Positions 1 to 6,345 are shown, numbered from the stretch's first letter. The stretch is DNA of 6,569 bases from Candidatus Pelagibacter sp. TMED239 (GCA_002169475.2 NHKK02000008.1:9453-16021); one strand, 5' to 3'. Notes: generated by a model not told the origin, from the sequence alone. A program made the numbers and translations.

Positions 1-161
1 ATTCTGGCTTTTTTTTTAACAATAGATGAAACACCCCTTGGTATTTGACCAAGCTTCTCCATTGCTTGAGCAGCAGTAATCTCAACATCTAACCAAATTT
101 TATATTTGTTTTCTTCTGACCAAATATCAGTAAGTTCTTTTCGCGAGTATCTTTTAATCAT
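1..161 (-). CDS. purB: Adenylosuccinate lyase, N-terminal fragment (cut by window edge)
   Basis: Only the first 53 codons lie in the window; the frame runs open off position 1. The translation begins MIKRYSRKELTDIWSEEN and continues with KIWLDVEITAAQAMEKLGQIP. This is the characteristic start of bacterial adenylosuccinate lyase (MI.RYSR..M..IWS.EN..KIWL..E). The family enzyme splits fumarate from SAICAR and from adenylosuccinate in purine synthesis, in the cytoplasm. The catalytic His and Ser and the fumarase/lyase signature lie outside the window, so activity cannot be judged. The ATG at 161-159 comes 3 bp after the map stop codon with no Shine-Dalgarno sequence, which suggests translation coupled to map as the third gene of a leftward sfsA-map-purB transcript. 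Identification rests on N-terminal motif recognition. Confidence 0.88.
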   Translation of the reverse strand, partial: MIKRYSRKELTDIWSEENKYKIWLDVEITAAQAMEKLGQIPRGVSSIVKKKAR

Positions 162-164
162 TAA

Positions 165-938
165 TTATAAATATGGAGGCTTTGCATAATCTTTAGCAGA
201 TTCTGTAAAGATTTCATAACCATTTTCTGTAATTCCTATTGTATGCTCAAATTGTGCCGATAAAGATTTATCTTTAGTTACTGCAGTCCACCCGTCATTC
301 AGTACTTTTACACCAAATTTACCTGCATTGATCATTGGTTCAATTGTAAATGTCATTCCAGGTTTTATTTCCATTCCAGTATTTTTAGATCCATAATGTA
401 AAATATTTGGGGGTTCATGAAAAGTTGTGCCTATCCCATGACCACAAAAATCTCTTACAACTGAAAAACCTTTTTCCTCAACATAAGATTGAATTTCATG
501 ACCTATATCTCCAAGTTTGATACCAGGTTTTAAAATTTTAATTGCTTTCATCATAGACTCATAAGTTACATCAATTAAATTTTTTAGCTTCACTGGAGTT
601 TTTCCAATACAAAACATTCTACTTGTATCACCGTAATGTTCATTTATAATTGCAGTAACATCGACATTAACAGCATCACCATCCTCTAAAATTCTCTCAT
701 TAGAAGGTACACCATGACAAACAACATGGTTTAGAGATGTACATAAAGATTTATTAAAGCCTCGATAATATTGTGGAGCAGAATATCCACCATTGTCTCT
801 AATAAACTCATATCCAAGTTTGTCAATGTAAGCGGTAGATACACCCTCTTTAATATTGTCTGTAAGCATATCTAAAGTTTGTGCAGCGAGCTTACCTGCT
901 ATTCTCATTTTTTCAAACTTCTCTAAATATTCAGTCAT
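165..938 (-). CDS. map: Methionine aminopeptidase, type I
   Basis: This 257-residue cytoplasmic metalloprotease removes the initiator Met from nascent proteins. It has the full pita-bread fold core and the usual length of the short type Ia enzymes, with no N-terminal zinc-finger extension. All expected residues are visible: His75 (VCHGVP), metal ligands Asp93 (NVDVT) and Asp104 (YGDTSRMF), His167 (CGHGIG), His174 (FHEPP), Glu200 (TIEP) and Glu231 (QFEHT). Each sits four positions before its E. coli counterpart (79, 97, 108, 171, 178, 204, 235). The start MTEYLEKFEKMRIAGKLAA matches the family N-terminus (..EKMR.AG..AA..L). The ATG lies inside the end of sfsA (ATGACTGA, 8-bp overlap) with no clear Shine-Dalgarno, which implies translational coupling. 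purB follows after 3 bp. Nothing in the protein looks damaged. Confidence 0.97.
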   Translation of the reverse strand: MTEYLEKFEKMRIAGKLAAQTLDMLTDNIKEGVSTAYIDKLGYEFIRDNGGYSAPQYYRGFNKSLCTSLNHVVCHGVPSNERILEDGDAVNVDVTAIINEHYGDTSRMFCIGKTPVKLKNLIDVTYESMMKAIKILKPGIKLGDIGHEIQSYVEEKGFSVVRDFCGHGIGTTFHEPPNILHYGSKNTGMEIKPGMTFTIEPMINAGKFGVKVLNDGWTAVTKDKSLSAQFEHTIGITENGYEIFTESAKDYAKPPYL

Positions 939-1629
939 TCATTATCTTTAGTTTTTTTTCTATAAATATTTTTTTTGAACTTATATTACATCTATAAGCT
1001 AAAAAATTAACTCCTGCTTTTTTTGCAGCTATATAATTTTTATAATATTCACTATCAATATCTCTAGCAATTTTAAAATTTTCCATATTTTGTATTTGAA
1101 CTAGAAATATTAAGTAGGTTTTATAACCTTTATTTATGGCATCAATAAGGGTAAGTAAATGTTTAGAGCCTCTTGATGTAACTGCATCTGGAAATTCTGC
1201 AGTTTTTTTGTCTCTAAAAAGAGTTACATTTTTAACCTCAATAAAACTTTTATGTTTATCTTTTTCAATTAAAAAATCAAATCTTGTTTCTTTATTAAAA
1301 AAAACTTCAGGTTTAATTAAAGTGCTGTTACTTAATTCTTTAATTAAGTTGTTATTTAATCCATGATTAACAATTTTATTGGCCATGTGAGTGTTGATGC
1401 CAACCAGATTTTTCTGAGCTTTGATTATCTCAAGGCCATATCTTAATTTTCTTTTTGGATCATCATGCTTTGTTAAATAGACCTCATTACCTTTATCAAG
1501 AAGACCTTTCATAGAGCCAGTATTAGGACAATGAGCTGTTACAATTTCTTTATTTAATTTAACATCGACAAAAAAACGTTTATATCTTTTGATTAATTTG
1601 CCTTTTATTAAAGACTTGGTAAATTCCAT
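931..1629 (-). CDS. sfsA: SfsA family protein (sugar fermentation stimulation protein, PD-(D/E)xK fold)
   Basis: The 232-residue product, numbered from the chosen start, has the family length (about 230) and all its signature blocks. These are MEFTKSLIKGKLIKRYKRF at the N-terminus, AHCPNTGSM (about 32-40), RFDFLIE (116-122), FIEVKNVTL (129-137) and FPDAVTSRGSKHL (146-158). Asp118, Glu131 and Lys133 form the D...ExK pattern of PD-(D/E)xK nuclease-like folds. E. coli SfsA was described as a DNA-binding protein affecting maltose use; its real biochemical job is uncertain. I chose the ATG at 1629-1627 over one five codons upstream (1644) because MEF...RYKRF is where homologues begin and because the upstream codons contain a TATAAT box. 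The gene is first in the sfsA-map-purB run, ends in TGA and overlaps map by 8 bp. Confidence 0.95.
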   Translation of the reverse strand: MEFTKSLIKGKLIKRYKRFFVDVKLNKEIVTAHCPNTGSMKGLLDKGNEVYLTKHDDPKRKLRYGLEIIKAQKNLVGINTHMANKIVNHGLNNNLIKELSNSTLIKPEVFFNKETRFDFLIEKDKHKSFIEVKNVTLFRDKKTAEFPDAVTSRGSKHLLTLIDAINKGYKTYLIFLVQIQNMENFKIARDIDSEYYKNYIAAKKAGVNFLAYRCNISSKKIFIEKKLKIMND

Positions 1630-1643
1630 ATTCAAATTATACA
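1616..1643 (+). promoter_or_regulatory. Predicted sigma70-type promoter of the CinA-like/GGCT pair, giving a leaderless mRNA
   Basis: On the plus strand TTGGTA (1616-1621), a 16-bp spacer and TATACA (1638-1643) form a reasonable promoter. It would start transcription at about 1650, which is the first base of the CinA-like ATG. No ribosome binding site is present between the sfsA start and 1650. The -35 lies inside the first codons of sfsA on the opposite strand, and the -10 shares 1638-1641 with the sfsA -10, so RNA polymerase could not occupy both promoters at once. Confidence 0.5.
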
Positions 1644-1665
1644 TATAAAATGACTAAAAACACAA
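1636..1665 (-). promoter_or_regulatory. Predicted sigma70-type promoter of sfsA-map-purB, giving a leaderless mRNA
   Basis: On the minus strand a perfect TATAAT occupies 1641-1636, preceded after 18 bp by TTGTGT (1665-1660, 3 of 6 matches to TTGACA). With the hexamer at -12 to -7, transcription would start at 1629, the A of the sfsA ATG. No Shine-Dalgarno lies in front of that ATG, which agrees with a leaderless transcript. The -10 overlaps the opposite-strand -10 of the CinA-like gene. The start site is predicted, not measured. Confidence 0.55.
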
Positions 1666-2399
1666 AAGTAAATGCTGCGATATTAATAATAGGCAACGAA
1701 ATTCTTTCAGGAAGAACCCAAGACACAAATACAGTTACTTTAGCGTTATGGCTTAATTCAATTGGTGTAAAAGTAAATGAGGTTAGAGTAATTCCTGATG
1801 ATGAAAAAACAATTATTGATACACTAAATATTTTAAGAAAAGAAAATAATTATGTTTTTACAACTGGTGGCATTGGTCCTACTCATGACGATATTACCGC
1901 ATCATCAGTTTCAAAAGCTTTTAATCTAAAATATGAAATACATGAGCAGGCTTTTAAAATTTTAGAGGCGTATTATAAACCAGGTGAATTTAATGAAGGT
2001 AGACAAAAAATGGTATGGATGCCAAAAAATGCTGACCTAATTCTTAACCCTACAAGTGGCGCTCCAGGATTTAGTGTTAATAATGTTTTTTGTCTCCCAG
2101 GTGTGCCTTCGATTTTAAAATCAATGCTTGGAGGATTAAAAAATAAAATAGTAGGAGGAAAACCAATTTTAAGTCATACCATTAGCTTGAAAACTGTTGA
2201 AAGTGAAATTGCAAATTCATTAACTAAAGTTCAAGATAAAAATAAAGAGATTGAGATAGGAAGCTATCCTTTTTTCCATGCTGGAAAACTTGGAGTTTCA
2301 ATTGTAATAAGATCAGAAGATCAAAGTAAAATTGAAATTTGCAGCTCTCAAATTTTAGAGTTTGTTAAAAAGAAAAAAATTGAAATTGTAGATCGTTAA
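1650..2399 (+). CDS. Stand-alone CinA-type molybdopterin-binding (MoCF_biosynth) domain protein
   Basis: This 249-residue cytoplasmic protein matches the N-terminal half of CinA. Residues 9-35 carry AAILIIGNEILSGRTQDTN, residues 70-84 carry FTTGGIGPTHDDITA (the MoaB/MogA/CinA nucleotide and pterin-binding loop), and FCLPGVPS sits at about 147-154. In full-length CinA proteins this domain, related to COG1058, acts as an ADP-ribose pyrophosphatase and is followed by a PncC-type nicotinamide nucleotide deamidase domain. Here the protein ends after the first domain and its small C-terminal part (HAGKLGVSIVIRSED at 210-224). The short form is common in alphaproteobacteria, so this is probably not a truncation. 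The gene is divergent from sfsA, starts with no Shine-Dalgarno, and its TAA directly abuts the next ATG. An NAD-metabolite repair role is inferred from the family; a specific substrate cannot be named. Confidence 0.85.
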   Translation: MTKNTKVNAAILIIGNEILSGRTQDTNTVTLALWLNSIGVKVNEVRVIPDDEKTIIDTLNILRKENNYVFTTGGIGPTHDDITASSVSKAFNLKYEIHEQAFKILEAYYKPGEFNEGRQKMVWMPKNADLILNPTSGAPGFSVNNVFCLPGVPSILKSMLGGLKNKIVGGKPILSHTISLKTVESEIANSLTKVQDKNKEIEIGSYPFFHAGKLGVSIVIRSEDQSKIEICSSQILEFVKKKKIEIVDR

Positions 2400-2804
2400 A
2401 TGCTTTATTTTGCTTACGGGAGTAATCTAAACCACTTTCAAATGAAAAGAAGGTGTAAAGATAGTATCTTTATTAAAAAGATTAATTTAAAAAATTTTAC
2501 ACTCACATTTAGGAGCAAATACAAAGCAGCAGATATTGAATTTAAAAAAAATTCTATTGTTACAGGTGGTTTATTCGAAATATCAAAGAGTGATGAAAAA
2601 AAGTTAGACGTATACGAAGATTATCCAATTTTATATAAGAAATATTATTTTTATTATTATCGAAAAAAAGTTATGACTTATGTGATGGTAAAAAAAACTT
2701 CATTTAGATATCCGACAGAACGATATTTGAATACTGTTAAACGTGGATATAAAGATTGTAATCTTGAAAAAAAATACTTAAACAAAGCGTTAACTAGAGG
2801 ATAA
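2400..2804 (+). CDS. Gamma-glutamylcyclotransferase-like (GGCT/AIG2 family) protein
   Basis: The 134-residue protein starts LYFAYGSNLN: the YGSNL signature at 6-10 forms the phosphate-like/gamma-glutamyl binding loop of the GGCT fold. The second signature, LDVYEDYP (69-76), supplies Glu73, the expected general acid/base, followed by Tyr79 in the usual Y..Y context. Family members release 5-oxoproline from gamma-glutamyl amino acids, gamma-glutamylamines or glutathione; which substrate applies here cannot be told. The C-terminal third is unusually rich in Lys and Tyr. The ATG follows the CinA-like stop without a single intervening base (TAAATG), with no Shine-Dalgarno, so it is probably made by reinitiation on the same transcript. 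Its stop lies 5 bp from the stop of the convergent epimerase gene, leaving no room for a hairpin terminator. Confidence 0.8.
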   Translation: MLYFAYGSNLNHFQMKRRCKDSIFIKKINLKNFTLTFRSKYKAADIEFKKNSIVTGGLFEISKSDEKKLDVYEDYPILYKKYYFYYYRKKVMTYVMVKKTSFRYPTERYLNTVKRGYKDCNLEKKYLNKALTRG

Positions 2805-2809
2805 CAAGA

Positions 2810-3760
2810 TTAATTATAATTTTCTTTATACCATTTAATTGTTTTTGAAATTCCTTCGGAAAAATTTATTTTAGGCATCCATTTAAGTTCTTTCTTAGCT
2901 TTAGAAAAATCTATTTTTTGTGCAACGATTTCAATGGAAGAGCTGTTTAAAACTATAGGCTTTAAATTAACATTCATTATTTTATAAATCCTTTTAACAA
3001 CCTCTAATGAGTCTAAATTAAATTTTGATCCAAGATTATAAATAAATAACTTTTTTTTAACATTTTTATTCATCTGAAGTATTAATCTATAAAAAGCATT
3101 ACTAGCATCATCTACATAAAGATAATCTCTTTTAAGCCTCCCTGAAGTTCTTAATTTTATAGGCTTTTCTCTTAATGCTTTAATGATTGTTCCTGGAATT
3201 AATCTATCCATATTAAAATCAGCAGGTCCATAAATATTACAAGATCTAAAAATACCGACTCTAAGACCATATGTTTTAGCGTAAGATTGTGCAACTAAAT
3301 CTGCAGCAGATTTAGAAACTTCATCAGGAAGATCTCCATGAAGTGGATCCGTTTCTTTATAAGATTTTTTAACCATTTTACCGTAAGCTTTTACTGTTGA
3401 ACTAAATAAAATATTTATATTTTTATTTATAATTCTTACAGCTTCTAAGATGTTTATCGTACCAATTATATTTGTTTGGAAAGTATCATAAGGATTTTTA
3501 TAAGAGTCTATTACCTGTGTGGAAGCTCCTAAATGAATTATTGTATTTATCTTATTTTTTTTAATAATATTCATTAATTGATTGAGATTTTTGAAATCAC
3601 CTTTTATTCTTTTTATTTTTGATCCAAAGTCTATTTGACTTATCTTTCTTTTTTTTTTTGATCTATCTAGAAGAAATATTTTATATTTTTTTTTGTATAA
3701 AAGATTAGATAAAGATGTTCCAAATATTCCAAATCCACCAGTAATTAATATTCTTTTCAT
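2810..3760 (-). CDS. Extended-SDR nucleotide-sugar epimerase/dehydratase-like protein with altered active site
   Basis: From the chosen start the protein has 316 residues. The Rossmann NAD(P) loop is TGGFGIFG (7-14); Asp32 ends beta-2 (FLLDRS), GDF lies at 54-56, IHLGAS at 75-80 and SSTVKAYG at 120-127. The blocks NIYGPADFNMDRLIPGTI (175-192) and RDYLYVDD (211-218) resemble CDP-glucose 4,6-dehydratases and GalE-like epimerases, which work on cytoplasmic NDP-sugars. Lys150 of the YxxxK motif is present, but the Tyr position is Asp146 (LPDEVSK, codon GAT at 3325-3323), so normal SDR redox chemistry is doubtful. I start at the ATG at 3760-3758, just before the Rossmann strand. It forms TAATG with the glycosyltransferase stop, a coupled translation arrangement. 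A longer frame from 3811 would add 17 unconserved residues over the upstream gene. Substrate unknown. Confidence 0.85.
   Translation of the reverse strand: MKRILITGGFGIFGTSLSNLLYKKKYKIFLLDRSKKKRKISQIDFGSKIKRIKGDFKNLNQLMNIIKKNKINTIIHLGASTQVIDSYKNPYDTFQTNIIGTINILEAVRIINKNINILFSSTVKAYGKMVKKSYKETDPLHGDLPDEVSKSAADLVAQSYAKTYGLRVGIFRSCNIYGPADFNMDRLIPGTIIKALREKPIKLRTSGRLKRDYLYVDDASNAFYRLILQMNKNVKKKLFIYNLGSKFNLDSLEVVKRIYKIMNVNLKPIVLNSSSIEIVAQKIDFSKAKKELKWMPKINFSEGISKTIKWYKENYN
3649..3659 (-). repeat. A11 homopolymer tract inside the epimerase-like gene
   Basis: The coding strand reads TC, eleven A, GA, encoding Ser34 to Arg38 (S-KKK-R) of the epimerase-like protein. It is the longest mononucleotide run I noticed in the window. 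A one-base slip would frameshift the gene near its N-terminus. AT-rich genomes contain such runs by chance, so function is uncertain. Confidence 0.9.
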
Positions 3761-4512
3761 TAAAGTAAAGTTTTTAAGATTATAATTAGTATTTTTGAAC
3801 CATCTTTCCAAGCAATTAATTTTTTACCTTCAGCAAAAGATCGTGGTTTATAATTGCTATAAAACTCACTAATAGAGAAATTTTTTTTGGCAAATTTACA
3901 AATTAATTCAAATTCAAAGTCAAAACCAGACGAATTAAGTTTGATAGTGTTGTATTTTTTTTTGTTAAAAATTTTAATTGCAGCTGCTGCATCTGTCAGT
4001 TTAAGACCATAAAGTATATTTATTAACCATGTTAAAAACTTTACTCCATAAAAATTTGCCTTATATATATAAAGGTATTTATTTTTTTCATTAATTCTTG
4101 TCCCAATTAAAAAATCAAAAGATTTCCTTTGAGCAATTTTAATTCCTTTTAATAAATCACTAGCAAAATATTCATCTATATCAAAAATACAACAGTATTT
4201 GCCTTTTGCTATTTTACATGCCTTTTTTACAGAACCACCTTTGCCTAAATTTTTTTTGTTAAAAATGAATGTAATATTTCTAAAAATTTTCTTATTTTTA
4301 AGTCTTTTTAATTTTTGAGTTGTTCCATCTGTAGAATTATTATCCACAACCAATATTTCATAATTTTGTTTGCTAGCTTTAATTTTTTTAATAAATTTAA
4401 TTAATTTGGTATTGATATAATTTACTTCGTTAAATAGTGGGCAAATAATCGATGCATCAAAATGTTCTTGCTTAATTTTCTTTTTTAAATTTTTTTTTTG
4501 AATTTTTTTCAA
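3760..4512 (-). CDS. Family 2 glycosyltransferase, DPM1/polyprenyl-phosphate sugar transferase-like
   Basis: This 250-residue GT-A fold enzyme probably transfers a sugar from a nucleotide donor to a polyprenyl phosphate or glycan at the inner face of the membrane. Visible blocks are ASIICPLFNE (20-29), VVDNNSTDGT (55-64; donor-binding Asp57), NLGKGGSVKKA (88-98), the metal-binding DxD as FDIDEYF (Asp111, Asp113), IGTRI (136-140), TDAAAAIKIF (173-182), FDFEFEL (197-203) and the late YKPRSFAEGKKLIAWKDG (221-238). The last block is typical of dolichyl-phosphate mannosyltransferase-like members. It has no C-terminal membrane helices. Residues 1-15 are a lysine-rich tail. The start is TTG: no ATG exists in the frame, an in-frame TAA lies at 4524-4522, and AAGG sits 7 bases before the TTG. 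It is followed by the epimerase with a 1-base TAATG overlap. Donor and acceptor cannot be named. Confidence 0.88.
   Translation of the reverse strand: MKKIQKKNLKKKIKQEHFDASIICPLFNEVNYINTKLIKFIKKIKASKQNYEILVVDNNSTDGTTQKLKRLKNKKIFRNITFIFNKKNLGKGGSVKKACKIAKGKYCCIFDIDEYFASDLLKGIKIAQRKSFDFLIGTRINEKNKYLYIYKANFYGVKFLTWLINILYGLKLTDAAAAIKIFNKKKYNTIKLNSSGFDFEFELICKFAKKNFSISEFYSNYKPRSFAEGKKLIAWKDGSKILIIILKTLL
4490..4499 (-). repeat. A10 homopolymer tract at the 5' end of the glycosyltransferase gene
   Basis: Ten A residues on the coding strand span codons 5-8 (Gln-Lys-Lys-Asn), only 13 bases after the TTG start, with an A7 run just before it (4503-4509). This is a position where slippage would switch expression off early in translation. 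It may equally reflect base composition. Confidence 0.85.
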
Positions 4513-4523
4513 ATTAAAACCTT
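4510..4523 (-). promoter_or_regulatory. Ribosome binding site and TTG start of the glycosyltransferase gene
   Basis: On the minus strand AAGG (4523-4520) precedes TTG (4512-4510) with a 7-base spacer. The in-frame TAA at 4524-4522 overlaps the AAGG and rules out any start further upstream, so this site fixes the start. It is one of the few Shine-Dalgarno-like elements in the window. Confidence 0.55.
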
Positions 4524-4587
4524 ACTTGTTAAAATATAAAATCTGTTATTAATATCTTACACAAATAACTTATATATTCAGTCTTTT

Positions 4588-6345
4588 TTATTTCTCTACA
4601 TTATTACAATTATTCTCTTTAATTTCTAAAATATGAAATTTACTCTTTCTAGGATCCACTAAAAAATTTCTTACAGCTACAACTCTATAAGTTTCTTTAA
4701 TCATTTGAGTTTTTAAACACTTAGGTAATTTATAACCAGGATATGCAATCAAATATTTAATTGAATTATTTGATATAAACTTATTCAAATTTTGTACTTT
4801 ATTTTTATTATCTTGAAAATTGTTTAAAACACTCAAGTATCGTTGAGAATAAATATTTTCAGTAAAAAAAATAGAATGCCTATCTAAACCAAAATCTAAA
4901 ATATTTCCAATAGGATTATCTTTTTTGTGTTGATTAGAATTATAATAAGAGTAAGAAAATTTATTCATATACTTTTCCTTATTGTTTATTACATCATATT
5001 TAATATATGCAAAATAAATATAAATAAGAGAAATTAAAAAAATTACTGAAACTTGAGAATAGATAAATAATTTAGTTATGAGTTTTTCTGGCTTAAAAAA
5101 ATAAGCTAATAAAAGAAAAGCTTCAAAATAATATCTAGGTAAAATTTGACCTGTAATTAAAATTAAAATGATTAACATTATTGGTAAATATTTTGTTTTT
5201 TTAAGTAATTTAAAATTAACTAGCATTATTAAAAAAACTAAACCAAGTGAACTTGATAGTTGATGTAAGTCTAAAGAAATAAAAGGCCTTAAGTATTGTG
5301 AAAAATCACTAGGATTAGATATCCAACCCATAGTATTTCTCATTGCATAAGTAAGCGCATTATAGGTTTCTAAATTTTGACCAAAAAAATTATCAAAAAA
5401 GGGAGCAATAATGTTTCCAAAATAATTTTGTTTAATAATTAAAAGAGGCAAATAAATAACTAGGAATGCAATTAAAAGATATGTAAAGATTTTTTTCCAA
5501 TCTTTAAAATTTAAGTAAAAAAAATAAAGGAACAGAGGAATTGTTAATAGTATATAGGAAAGTTTTCCTGACGAGTAAAAAGTTAGAAGCAGTAATAGTA
5601 TAAATAATTCAACTTTTTTTTTTATTAGATTTTTATGAATTAAAATAAAAGATAATAGAAACAGAATACCAAAAAATAATTGCAATTTTTGTGCTGAAAT
5701 AAAATAAATAATCAATGGTGATGAAAAAACAATTAAAGAGAAATTTTTATGATCTTTAAAGTTAATTATTAAAAAAAAAAGCAAAGTTGCAAAGTTTAAT
5801 TGGGACCCAAAGTTATCAGATTTCAAAATTGATGAAATTAAAAGAAGAATTTCTGTATTCGATAAAAGTACAACATCAAGATTTTGGTTTAAATCAATTT
5901 TGTTTAAACCTTCATAAAATATTTTTGCTGGAAATGAAGATATATAAGCAATACTGTCTGCATCCGAAATAGGCAATATTGATATTAAAAATAAACCTAA
6001 AAAAATTAATAAAATAGAAATTCTCTCTAGCTTAAAGTTAAGTTCGAAATTGAATTTGTTATCTTTTATATTGAAAATAATAAATATTATTTTAAAAAAT
6101 AATATTAAAAAAAATATCCCTGATATGAATCTATAATCAATTAAAATTGTTAAATTAAGAATGAAAGTATATAGACAAAAAATTAAGTAAAAGATTATTA
6201 CTGGTTGAAATTCATTAAAGAAGAATAATTTTTTAATCTTACTATTATTTGAAATAGTTATTGAAAATATAACATTTATTAATATGAAAATAAAACTAAA
6301 TAAAAAGTTTGGTATAAAGCTATAGGAAAAAATATTTTCGTACAT
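4588..6345 (-). CDS. Multi-pass membrane protein, probable GT-C type glycosyltransferase
   Basis: This 585-residue protein is about two thirds hydrophobic. I see some 12-13 likely membrane helices between residues 10 and 447 (for example 10-31, 48-66, 72-92, 109-125, 203-216, 221-237, 262-279, 286-304, 363-377, 386-400 and 427-447), then a soluble C-terminal domain of about 135 residues. Directly after the helix at 109-125 comes ISDADSIAYISSFP (126-139). An acidic D-A-D (Asp128, Asp130) in the first large outer loop is the usual catalytic position in GT-C enzymes, which use polyprenyl-phosphate sugars in the periplasm. YFGNIIAPFF (308-317) recalls the GNPxYP motif of PMT/ArnT-like bacterial membrane proteins. 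The gene sits 75 bp upstream of the family 2 glycosyltransferase, a likely supplier of its lipid-linked donor. The ATG is placed 2 bases after a predicted transcription start. Alternatives are a polymerase or an uncharacterised envelope protein. Confidence 0.7.
   Translation of the reverse strand: MYENIFSYSFIPNFLFSFIFILINVIFSITISNNSKIKKLFFFNEFQPVIIFYLIFCLYTFILNLTILIDYRFISGIFFLILFFKIIFIIFNIKDNKFNFELNFKLERISILLIFLGLFLISILPISDADSIAYISSFPAKIFYEGLNKIDLNQNLDVVLLSNTEILLLISSILKSDNFGSQLNFATLLFFLIINFKDHKNFSLIVFSSPLIIYFISAQKLQLFFGILFLLSFILIHKNLIKKKVELFILLLLLTFYSSGKLSYILLTIPLFLYFFYLNFKDWKKIFTYLLIAFLVIYLPLLIIKQNYFGNIIAPFFDNFFGQNLETYNALTYAMRNTMGWISNPSDFSQYLRPFISLDLHQLSSSLGLVFLIMLVNFKLLKKTKYLPIMLIILILITGQILPRYYFEAFLLLAYFFKPEKLITKLFIYSQVSVIFLISLIYIYFAYIKYDVINNKEKYMNKFSYSYYNSNQHKKDNPIGNILDFGLDRHSIFFTENIYSQRYLSVLNNFQDNKNKVQNLNKFISNNSIKYLIAYPGYKLPKCLKTQMIKETYRVVAVRNFLVDPRKSKFHILEIKENNCNNVEK

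Larger units (their letters stand above)
2810..6345 (-). other. Putative surface-glycan gene set (GT-C membrane protein, GT2, SDR), lower G+C than the flank
   Basis: Three leftward genes with compatible envelope-glycan roles lie between the housekeeping block and a tRNA-Leu gene. Hand counts on single 60-base lines gave about 17% G+C at 5581-5640 and about 28% at 601-660. These are only spot samples but agree with the visibly richer poly-A/T content here. The proteins are also richer in Lys, Asn, Phe and Ile than those at left. The layout suggests part of a variable polysaccharide region, though no mobility gene or flanking repeat is visible. Confidence 0.5.

Noticed and set aside
1136..1366. 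A 76-codon plus-strand open frame inside sfsA
   Set aside because: It lies wholly antisense to the well-conserved sfsA and has no recognisable domain or upstream signals; it is a shadow frame.
1630..1644. Upstream ATG at 1644 as the sfsA start
   Set aside because: Homologues begin at MEF, and the extra five codons contain the TATAAT box.
2805..2830. Possible bidirectional terminator at the convergent junction, including the AATTATAATT palindrome at 2812-2821
   Set aside because: There is no G+C stem and the palindrome lies in coding sequence; such short A/T palindromes are expected here by chance.
3761..3811. Upstream ATG at 3811 adding 17 residues to the epimerase-like protein
   Set aside because: The extension is not conserved in type and overlaps the end of the glycosyltransferase, while the ATG at 3760 sits at the usual distance before the Rossmann loop and forms TAATG.
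4513..4587. Terminator or separate promoter between the membrane protein and GT2 genes
   Set aside because: No hairpin is visible; A/T-rich -10-like strings exist (such as TATATT) but none has a properly spaced -35, so I call only the ribosome site.
5787..5972. A 61-codon plus-strand open frame inside the membrane protein gene
   Set aside because: It is antisense to a long hydrophobic coding frame, has no ribosome site and no recognisable protein features.
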